Origin: Elusimicrobia bacterium CG06_land_8_20_14_3_00_38_11
GTDB taxonomy: Bacteria > Elusimicrobiota > UBA8919
DNA length: 15,587 bases
Assembly (NCBI GenBank): GCA_002780205.1
Contig: PEVQ01000155.1
Location: 1 to 15,587 of the forward strand
Direction: 5' to 3'
The translations under genes and the position numbers were made by a program. The notes under the pieces were generated by a model. The model saw nothing but the letters and a program-made list of their open reading frames with translations. It was not told the DNA's origin and made no database searches. This document shows, piece after piece, positions 7,237 through 12,651 of the stretch (positions are counted from its first letter, which is position 1; each line of letters opens with the position of its first letter).

Positions 7237-7324
7237 AATTAAAAATGCAAAATGAAAAATTTATGTGAAAAATCATAATTAGATGTAACCACAATTTTTC
7301 ATTTTTAATTCTCAATTTTTAATT
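7237..7324. repeat. AT-rich inverted heptamer arrays between ribBA and ribH
   Basis: The left arm at 7237-7261 reads as the 7-mers AATTAAA, AATGCAA, AATGAAA, AATT. The right arm at 7293-7324, reverse complemented, reads AATTAAA, AATTGAG, AATTAAA, AATGAAA, AATT. The two arms can pair into an AT-only stem-loop in the ribBA-ribH mRNA. It lacks a GC-rich stem, so I do not call it a terminator. Confidence 0.7.
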
Positions 7325-7328
7325 GCTC

Positions 7329-8528
7329 CTACAGTAAATGTCCGCATTTTTCCTTTTTTGTTTTCAGGTATTTTTCTGCAAATTTTGATTTCGGTTTTAT
7401 TTTTATCGGAAGCCGTTTTACAACTTTTAATCCGTAACCCTCCAGTCCTATTATTTTTTTCGGGTTGTTGGTTAAAAGTTTTATAGTTGAAAGTCCCAAA
7501 TCGCAAAGTATCTGCGCGCCTATCCCATAATCCCGTAAATCCGGTTTGAAGCCCAGTTGTATATTTGCTTCAACGGTGTCATAACCTCTGTCTTGTAATT
7601 TATATGCTTTTATTTTATTCAGTAATCCGATTCCTCGACCTTCCTGATGCATGTATAGCAACACCCCACCTTGTTTTTGAATCATCTGCATTGATTTTTC
7701 CAACTGGTCGCCGCAATCGCATCGCAGCGAGTGAAAAACATCGCCGGTTAAACAGGATGAATGTACTCTGACAATAACATTTTTTTTATTTTTAATATCT
7801 CCTTTTACCAATGCTAAATGATTTTCTTTTTTTAATCTATCCTGATACAGGTGAAGTATGAAATTGCCGTATCTCGTAGGAAAATTAGGAATCGTTACTA
7901 TTTTATCAACAAGTTTTTCTGTCTGCCGTCTGTATTCAATAATCTGTGCGATTGTAATTATTTTTAATTTATGCCTTTTTGAGAATTTTAGAAGTTGCGG
8001 CATTCTTGCCATAGTGCCGTCTTCGTTCATTATTTCGCAGATTACGCTTGACGGATAAAGTCCTGAAATTTTTGCCATATCAACACCGGATTCAGTATGC
8101 CCTGCTCTAACCAGCACTCCGCCTTCTTTATAACGCAGCGGGAAAATATGCCCCGGTTTTATTAAATCGTCAGGTTTTGTTTTAGGATTAATAATTGTTT
8201 TAACCGTTTGTGCCCTGTCGTGTGCAGAAATTCCGGTGGTTATTCCTTTTTTTGAGTCAACAGAAACGGTGAATGCTGCTTCTTTAATCTCTGTCCCCTT
8301 TGAAACCATCGGATGAAGTTCCAACTCGTCAAGTCGTTTTCCTTCTATAGCGATGCATATTAAACCCCGTCCTTCCTTCGCCATAAAATTTATTTTTTCA
8401 GGAGTGATAATTTCTGCAGCATAGACGATATCGCCTTCATTTTCCCTTGCCGGGTCATCAACGATTATAACTGCCTTGCCTTTTTTGAAATCTTTTATCG
8501 CATCTTTAATATCAGAAAATTCAGTCAT
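7329..8528 (-). CDS. ribBA: Bifunctional DHBP synthase / GTP cyclohydrolase II RibBA
   Basis: The N-terminal RibB half makes 3,4-dihydroxy-2-butanone-4-phosphate from ribulose-5-phosphate, and the C-terminal RibA half opens GTP, so this one protein feeds both branches of riboflavin synthesis. The 399 residues are the normal length. RibB shows DDPARENEGD (24-33), SAHDRAQT and RAGHTESGVD (141-150). RibA shows the zinc ligands C259, C270 and C272 in SSCLTGDVFHSLRCDCG, HQEGRGIGLLNKI (294-306), and NNPKK near the end. Both domains keep the signature residues I can check, so both activities are expected. The start overlaps the ribE stop by 8 nt, giving tight coupling. The protein ends KCGHLL; I see no fusion or truncation. 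Confidence 0.97.
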   Translation of the reverse strand: MTEFSDIKDAIKDFKKGKAVIIVDDPARENEGDIVYAAEIITPEKINFMAKEGRGLICIAIEGKRLDELELHPMVSKGTEIKEAAFTVSVDSKKGITTGISAHDRAQTVKTIINPKTKPDDLIKPGHIFPLRYKEGGVLVRAGHTESGVDMAKISGLYPSSVICEIMNEDGTMARMPQLLKFSKRHKLKIITIAQIIEYRRQTEKLVDKIVTIPNFPTRYGNFILHLYQDRLKKENHLALVKGDIKNKKNVIVRVHSSCLTGDVFHSLRCDCGDQLEKSMQMIQKQGGVLLYMHQEGRGIGLLNKIKAYKLQDRGYDTVEANIQLGFKPDLRDYGIGAQILCDLGLSTIKLLTNNPKKIIGLEGYGLKVVKRLPIKIKPKSKFAEKYLKTKKEKCGHLL

Positions 8529-9150
8529 AAAATCCTGCCTTTTTTAGTGTTTCAAATGTTATTTTATTTTTTTCTTTTTGTTGCAAAACATATTTTGCAA
8601 GAATATCCGTTTCAATGTTTACAGTGTCGCCAACTTTTTTTATTCCTAATGTCGTGTTTTTTAATGTATGAGGAATTATCGCCGCTGAGAATGAATTTAC
8701 TTTTTTTTCCGCTATCGTTAAACTGATTCCATCCATTGCAACCGAACCTTTTTCTGTAATATATTTTGTAAGATTTTCCGGATTTGAGAATTTCACAATT
8801 CTAGAATTGTGAAATAGTGAAATTCTCAAAATTTTTCCAACACCGTCAATATGCCCCGTAACGAAATGTCCTCCCAATCTGCCGCCGGATTTTAATGCCC
8901 TCTCAAGATTAACAATGATTCCGATTTTTAATTTCCCCAAATTCGTTTTTTTGAAGGTCTCTTCGGAAATGTCAAAAGTCACTAACGAGTAACGGGTAAC
9001 GAGTAACGAACGGTTAATTACGGTTAAGCATACCCCGTTGACAGAAACGCTGTCGCCGATTTTTATATCATCAAGTTTTGTCTCGACGGTAATTTGCGTT
9101 TTGCTTATTTTTTTTACAGTTCCCAAGTCCTCAATTATTCCTGTGAACAT
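8521..9150 (-). CDS. ribE: Riboflavin synthase (alpha-type) RibE
   Basis: RibE dismutates two lumazine molecules to riboflavin and a pyrimidine. The 209-residue protein has two lumazine-binding barrels. The first begins with the diagnostic MFTGIIEDLGTV and has GDSVSVNGVCLTV. The second has GGHFVTGHIDGVGKI and KGSVAMDGISLTI. I chose the ATG at 9150 because MFTGIIE is the invariant family start; an in-frame ATG at 9183 would add 11 residues from repeat-like DNA. No clear Shine-Dalgarno is present. Two internal stretches look repeat-derived: SLLVTRYSLV in barrel 1 (heptamer array) and the LFHNSRIVKFS region in barrel 2 (perfect palindrome). Sometimes named ribC in other organisms. Confidence 0.96.
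   Translation of the reverse strand: MFTGIIEDLGTVKKISKTQITVETKLDDIKIGDSVSVNGVCLTVINRSLLVTRYSLVTFDISEETFKKTNLGKLKIGIIVNLERALKSGGRLGGHFVTGHIDGVGKILRISLFHNSRIVKFSNPENLTKYITEKGSVAMDGISLTIAEKKVNSFSAAIIPHTLKNTTLGIKKVGDTVNIETDILAKYVLQQKEKNKITFETLKKAGFYD
8783..8830. repeat. Compound palindrome inside ribE
   Basis: A perfect 26-bp palindrome occupies 8790-8815, centred on TCTAGA (arms ATTTCACAATTCT and AGAATTGTGAAAT). It overlaps a wider 14-bp inverted repeat, 8783-8796 against 8817-8830 (TTTGAGAATTTCAC and GTGAAATTCTCAAA). It encodes residues around LFHNSRIVKFS of barrel 2. Confidence 0.8.
8983..9010. repeat. Four-unit heptamer array inside ribE
   Basis: On the plus strand the units are TAACGAG, TAACGGG, TAACGAG, TAACGAA in uninterrupted period 7. 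They are translated as the SLLVTRYSLV stretch between the conserved CLTV and TFDISEET segments of riboflavin synthase barrel 1. Confidence 0.83.
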
Positions 9151-9213
9151 AACGCTGATTGCCGCTGATAAATCTGCGGTCATTTGCGCCCCTTATCTGC
9201 GGACATCTGTGTT
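9151..9213. repeat. Repeat-like leader between PHP gene and ribE
   Basis: On the minus strand CCGCAGAT occurs twice, followed by ATCAGCGGCAATCAGCG just before the ribE ATG. These words resemble low-complexity dispersed repeats, and no Shine-Dalgarno is seen. No other copy exists in this window, so repeat status is tentative. Confidence 0.4.
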
Positions 9214-10227
9214 TCAAACAAATATCGGATTTGAAAAAATCCATGGCTTAAATCCGAATTTTTTCAGATAACACTCGCATCTGTAAACACCTTTGCCGTC
9301 GGGTTTTACAATTGCCGTATCAGAAAAATTTTCTGCGAATAAGTTTCCGTTTTTAATAATTTTTATTTTTGCTGACCGCGGTGTTCTGGCGGTTATTTTA
9401 TCATTTTCACTGTAAAATTGAAAGCCCCTTGCATTTGAAAAATAATCGTTTGAGACGAAAGATTTTCCGTTTTTTAAGGCGCCGTGAATTTTTTCAATAT
9501 CCGAATTATTTTTTGAAAATGGCTCATCTATCGTTATATGAGTCCGTATAGTTCTAAAAGCAAAGTCAAACGGGAAAATTTTAAATTTAATGCCGAAATA
9601 CTTTCTAATGCTTTCGTGGTTGTCAATTTCCCCGACCCCGTATTTTTTATTCGCTACGCTCACCCCCGAATAAATTCGGGGGCTACAATTTAGAGCATCC
9701 CATCTTTTGAGTGTTTCTTTTTTGGGACCTTTAAGAAAATATGCAGGGAAAAGATAACTCAAAAGTGCCGTCGGATAATTTTTCAATGTTTCCTGCCAGT
9801 CGGTCTGCAAATCCCATATACAAAAACCGGTATAATCTTTTGAATTCCAGTCATTCCAGCGGTATGATTTTACATCAAACTTTTTGTTGCCCTCGTGGTC
9901 GGGATGTGCGATAAAACCGTACCCGCCCTGACGGTTCACTTCGTCAATATATTTTTGCGGATTATTTTCCTGTTTATCGGTAACGACCGCATTTTTTATG
10001 TCAAAAGCAAGATAGTGATTGTATCTTGGCGAAATTTCCTCTGCTGCTATAACAAGAGTGTTTCCATACCAGCCCTCGTATTTTTTCGCTTCAATTGAAA
10101 AATGGTCGGTTATGACGATGAAATCAAGTCCGCACCTGTCAGCTGATTCAATAATTTCATCCATTTTTTTGTGTCCGTCAAACGAATAAAAGGAATGAAT
10201 ATGAATTGCCCCGCAGTAATCAAACAT
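9214..10227 (-). CDS. PHP-domain metal-dependent hydrolase in the riboflavin cluster
   Basis: The 337-residue protein starts with a PHP fold: H9 and H11 (AIHIHS), D41-H42 (IVITDHFS), the E63/E64 region, H71, H108 and H111 (IAHPDHEG), and D202/H204 (GEIDNHES). These are the usual ligands for a trinuclear metal site of phosphoesterase type. The C-terminal ~120 residues look like a beta-rich domain. I cannot name a substrate. Residues about 181-195 (CSPRIYSGVSVANKK) are encoded by a palindromic repeat and separate WDALN from KYGVGEIDNH, where related proteins have only a short linker. The gene lies 13 bp after ribD and 63 bp before ribE, so it is co-transcribed with riboflavin genes. The missing pathway phosphatase is a tempting but unsupported role. 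Start ATG is the first in frame; no Shine-Dalgarno. Confidence 0.82.
   Translation of the reverse strand: MFDYCGAIHIHSFYSFDGHKKMDEIIESADRCGLDFIVITDHFSIEAKKYEGWYGNTLVIAAEEISPRYNHYLAFDIKNAVVTDKQENNPQKYIDEVNRQGGYGFIAHPDHEGNKKFDVKSYRWNDWNSKDYTGFCIWDLQTDWQETLKNYPTALLSYLFPAYFLKGPKKETLKRWDALNCSPRIYSGVSVANKKYGVGEIDNHESIRKYFGIKFKIFPFDFAFRTIRTHITIDEPFSKNNSDIEKIHGALKNGKSFVSNDYFSNARGFQFYSENDKITARTPRSAKIKIIKNGNLFAENFSDTAIVKPDGKGVYRCECYLKKFGFKPWIFSNPIFV
9640..9690. repeat. Palindromic element inside the PHP gene
   Basis: On the minus strand: TTGTAGCC, a perfect hairpin (CCCCCGAAT with ATTCGGGGG, 9663-9682), then GGTGAGCGTAGCGAATAAA. The flanks match the element at 3640-3690 over the tail region (19 of 21 around TATTTTTTATTCGCT..GCTCACCC), while the hairpin differs in sequence. 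It is translated in frame as about 15 residues. Confidence 0.85.
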
Positions 10228-10235
10228 ATAACACC

Positions 10236-10263
10236 AGTGATTAGTGATTAGTGATTAGTGACT
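10236..10263. repeat. Four-unit heptamer array containing the ribD stop codon
   Basis: On the plus strand AGTGATT occurs three times, followed by AGTGACT. On the coding strand this gives repeated ATCACTA. The last ribD codons (SLITNH) and its TAA stop lie inside the array. Because 7 is not a multiple of 3, gain or loss of one unit would change the RibD C-terminus. Confidence 0.83.
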
Positions 10264-11332
10264 CAAAAAGAAAGTCACCATCAACTTTTGTTAAAGAAAC
10301 ATTTTTTAATTTAATTGCTTTTTTGATTTTTGAATAGCCATCTATTATAATGGGACAAACAAAAAACATAATTTTATCAACCAGTTTTTCCCTTAGAAAT
10401 GATTGTGCAATTATTTCTCCGCCTTCAACAAGCAGCGACGAAGTACCAATTTTGCCGAGTTCAACCAACAATTTTTTAATATCCAGAAAATTATCCCTTG
10501 ACGATATAGGGACAAGTTTTTTTGACGGGAGTTCAATTATGTCTATGCCCATTTTTTTAAGTTTTTCTTTTTTAGTTTTGTCTGAATTTTTTGACGTTGC
10601 AATTATCGTTTTTGCACCACCTTTAAGCACATTTGAATTAAGAGAAATTTTTAATCCGTCATCAAGCACAATTCTTTTAGGATTTCTGCCTTGCCCGTGC
10701 GATGTCAGTTTCGGGTTGTCTTTTAATACCGTATTTATTCCGACTAAAATAGCATCGGTCCGGCTTCGTAATTGGTGAACCATTTCTCTGGATTTTTCAG
10801 AGCTTATCCATTTTGAGTCACCGTCTTTAGTTTTTGTTTTACCGTCTAATGAATACGCCATTTTAAGAATCACAAACGGTATTTTTGTTTTCATGTATTT
10901 GATGTATGTCTCGTTTAATTTTTTTGCTTTGTTTTCAAGAATTCCGACTTTACAGTTTATGCTGTTTTTTTGAAGTTGTTTTATTCCTTTGCCCGAAACA
11001 GCCGGGTTCGGGTCTTTTGTTGCGATAACAACTTTTTTTATACCTGCTTTAATTATCTGCGGCACGCACGGAGGAGTTTTTTTATTGTAATGACAGCACG
11101 GTTCCAAGTTAACATACATTGTCGTGCCTTTTGGATTTTTACACTTTTTTAATGCCTCTACTTCAGCGTGATGTCCTCCGAAATATCTGTGATAACCTGT
11201 TGAAAGAATTTTTCCGTTTTTTACCACTACACAGCCAACCATAGGATTTGGACTAACTTTGCCAATTCCTTTCTTGGCAAGTTCTATTGCCAGTTGCATA
11301 AATCTTTTATCTGTGTAATCTGTGTTTTTCAT
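10241..11332 (-). CDS. ribD: Bifunctional pyrimidine deaminase / reductase RibD
   Basis: RibD deaminates and then reduces the pyrimidine made by GTP cyclohydrolase II, the second and third steps of riboflavin synthesis. The 363-residue protein has an N-terminal CMP/dCMP-type deaminase domain with H55-A-E57 as zinc ligand and proton donor, and LEPCCHYNKKTPPC (76-89) carrying the zinc cysteines. That loop is one residue longer than the common PCxHxGxTPPC. The reductase domain has KMAYSLDGKTKT, RSRTDAILVGINTVLKDNP and SSLLVEGG. The ATG at 11332 gives a normal N-terminus, but MKNTDYTDK is encoded by a 22-bp direct repeat; an ATG just before QLAIELAKKG is an alternative. It is the first gene after the FMN riboswitch. 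The C-terminus ends inside a heptamer array. Confidence 0.96.
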   Translation of the reverse strand: MKNTDYTDKRFMQLAIELAKKGIGKVSPNPMVGCVVVKNGKILSTGYHRYFGGHHAEVEALKKCKNPKGTTMYVNLEPCCHYNKKTPPCVPQIIKAGIKKVVIATKDPNPAVSGKGIKQLQKNSINCKVGILENKAKKLNETYIKYMKTKIPFVILKMAYSLDGKTKTKDGDSKWISSEKSREMVHQLRSRTDAILVGINTVLKDNPKLTSHGQGRNPKRIVLDDGLKISLNSNVLKGGAKTIIATSKNSDKTKKEKLKKMGIDIIELPSKKLVPISSRDNFLDIKKLLVELGKIGTSSLLVEGGEIIAQSFLREKLVDKIMFFVCPIIIDGYSKIKKAIKLKNVSLTKVDGDFLFESLITNH

Positions 11333-11352
11333 CTGTGTAATCTGTGCTCTAT
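11309..11352. repeat. Tandem 22-bp repeat at the ribD start
   Basis: ATCTGTGTAATCTGTG occurs at 11309 and again at 11331 (plus strand), 22 bp apart, with diverging ends. The ribD ATG (11332-11330) sits at the junction. The repeats replace any Shine-Dalgarno sequence between the terminator and the gene. Confidence 0.8.
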
Positions 11353-11391
11353 AAATAAAAATTCCCCGAACGACTACACTGCTTCGGGGAT
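11350..11391 (-). terminator. Intrinsic terminator downstream of the FMN aptamer
   Basis: On the minus strand an 8-bp stem TCCCCGAA/TTCGGGGA (11383-11390 and 11363-11370) with a 12-nt loop is followed by AATTTTTATTTAT. The 5' arm CCCCGAAG is exactly complementary to CTTCGGGG at the 5' edge of the aptamer (11573-11580). An antiterminator pairing in the absence of FMN is therefore possible. Confidence 0.85.
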
Positions 11392-11417
11392 TTGGAAAAC
11401 AAATTTTTATAATACAA

Positions 11418-11583
11418 TTCTTCTATCATCCGGACTTTACCGTCGGTATCTGAATTTCACAGATTCGGGTTCGCCACAGGCGACTTCGCGGACTGAACTT
11501 CGTTCAGCCAAGCATAAAGGCTCGGCTACAAAGAATTACCGCCGGTCAGGAATTCCTGTTTAGGTCACCCAACCCCGAAGAGT
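11418..11583 (-). ncRNA. FMN riboswitch (RFN element)
   Basis: The conserved RFN blocks are present in order on the minus strand: CTCTTCGGGG, GGGTGA, AATTCC, ACCGGCGGTAAT, AGTCCGCGA, a TCGCC/GGCGA stem-loop (P4 region), GAATCTGTGAAATTCAGAT (P5 region), ACCGACGGT, AGTCCGGATG and GAAGAAT closing P1. Such aptamers bind FMN and shut down riboflavin genes; here a terminator follows and ribD is next, so transcriptional control is likely. Two parts are unusual. A CCTAAACAGG mini-hairpin lies between GGGTGA and AATTCC. The P3 region is enlarged to about 45 nt by a TGTAGCC...GGCTGAACGAAG hairpin that resembles the dispersed palindromic element. The conserved FMN-contacting blocks appear intact. Confidence 0.95.
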
Positions 11584-11589
11584 AACATA

Positions 11590-11617
11590 ATTATACAAAA
11601 AACAAAACAAATGTCAA
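11590..11617 (-). promoter_or_regulatory. Sigma-70-type promoter of the riboflavin operon
   Basis: On the minus strand there is TTGACA (11617-11612), a 16-bp T-rich spacer, then TATAAT (11595-11590). Both hexamers are consensus. Transcription would start near 11583, exactly at the 5' edge of the FMN aptamer. The TGA stop of the upstream PorV-like gene lies within the -35 hexamer. Confidence 0.85.
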
Positions 11618-12651
11618 TAAAATTTTTTAAAGAAAGAAATATAAGTGGTTCTGTCAAACACGCTGTTGACGGCGCTTGCAAAATCAAATCCGAAATCCTT
11701 CCATAGTATTCCGAGACCGAAATTTGTCCCGTTAATTTTTCCCGCTTTGTTGATGTAGCCGCCTCTCAAAAAAAGCCAGTTGAGATAAGAGTACTCGCCG
11801 CCGAATCTCGGACGGAAAAGGTCGCCGGTTTCCTTTAAGAAATCAAAAGATATGTCAAAATTGTTTTCGCGGGTATTTAATATGTTATATGACATTCCGC
11901 ATCTTACGGAACTGGGCAGGTCATCTTTTACGGGATCATTGGAATAAATAACCTTTGTTCCGAAATTCTCGCCGGCAAATCCTATCTTTAAATTTCTTGC
12001 AAAGGTAACATTATATAAGATTCCGAAATCAACTGCTTTGGCGATCCCGATAGTTTTTCCAAAAATAGGATTTTTTTCGTATCTGTAAATGTATTTGAGA
12101 TTTATTCCTGCGGATAAGTCGTAAAAAATATTTCTTCCGTAGGCGACTGAAAATGCCCAATCATTCCATATCAGTTCGCCTATATCATCATTGAACTCGT
12201 CAGTAACGGGTATCGGGGTAATTCTGTAACTTAATATTCCGATTGCAAGGGCGCCGTGTTTTTTTAGCGAATAAATTCCGCCCAGATATTGGACAACAGC
12301 ATCGCCTTGCGGCGCCGCAGAATGAGAAAAAGTTATTTCGCTTTCCGAATTTGCAATACCTGCCGGATTGTGAAAAAATGACGATGCGTCTAATTTTACC
12401 GCAGCGGATGTTTCGGCTAAAGAAATTATTCTTGCTCCTCCTGCCAGTTTCAGGAAATCGGCACCGGTATGAGTGGCGGCGGGAAGGCAATTAAAAATTA
12501 AAAATGACACGAAAAGTGTCACCCCGAACTTGTTTCGGGGTCTAAAGAGATGCGAAATGACACGAAGTGTCACCCTGATGAAAATCAGGGTCTCGAGATG
12601 CTGAACCAAGTTCAGCATGACATGATTAAAAATTAAAAAGATTTTTTTCAT
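11614..12651 (-). CDS. PorV/UPF0164-like outer membrane protein, copy A
   Basis: The 345-residue exported protein has the pattern of PorV/UPF0164-type barrels: a GGARIISLAETSAAVKLDAS start (71-90), the FFHNPAGIA motif (92-100), then alternating aromatic/hydrophobic strands, and a C-terminal strand ending ISFFKKFY. In T9SS bacteria PorV captures cargo C-terminal domains; neighbouring genes here carry such domains, but function is inferred. The signal peptide is abnormal: MKKIFLIFN is separated from LPAATHTG by about 45 residues, mostly encoded by a palindromic repeat. The repeat itself supplies RPRNK and FGVTLFVSFLIF, a workable charged region and hydrophobic core. An internal start could also be used. 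The ATG overlaps the preceding TAA by one base. Confidence 0.8.
   Translation of the reverse strand: MKKIFLIFNHVMLNLVQHLETLIFIRVTLRVISHLFRPRNKFGVTLFVSFLIFNCLPAATHTGADFLKLAGGARIISLAETSAAVKLDASSFFHNPAGIANSESEITFSHSAAPQGDAVVQYLGGIYSLKKHGALAIGILSYRITPIPVTDEFNDDIGELIWNDWAFSVAYGRNIFYDLSAGINLKYIYRYEKNPIFGKTIGIAKAVDFGILYNVTFARNLKIGFAGENFGTKVIYSNDPVKDDLPSSVRCGMSYNILNTRENNFDISFDFLKETGDLFRPRFGGEYSYLNWLFLRGGYINKAGKINGTNFGLGILWKDFGFDFASAVNSVFDRTTYISFFKKFY
12490..12639. repeat. In-frame repeat in the signal peptide of PorV-like copy A
   Basis: The 106-bp core (12517-12622) contains GTGTCACCCCGAA...TTCGGGG, an extra 48-bp module with a second TGTCACCCTGA...TCAGGGTCT, and ATGCTGAACCAAGTTCAGCA. ATTAAAAATTAAAAA (two 7-mers) borders both sides (12490-12504 and 12625-12639). 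The element adds 135 bp, exactly 45 codons, to the reading frame. Confidence 0.87.

Noticed and set aside
646..9010. Frameshifted or pseudogene status of purH, ligA and ribE because of repeats
   Set aside because: All three frames stay open and the flanking conserved motifs are intact, so these look like expressed genes with altered loops.
11294..11563. Plus-strand open frame across the ribD leader
   Set aside because: It reads antisense through the terminator and FMN riboswitch, whose conserved blocks explain the sequence.
12200..12490. Arg-rich minus-strand frame inside PorV-like copy A
   Set aside because: Shadow frame of the barrel gene; no start context or family signature.
12595..12612. 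Lipobox in PorV-like copy A (cysteine after LIFN)
   Set aside because: Asparagine at -1 does not fit a lipobox and the cysteine comes after a repeat-derived segment.
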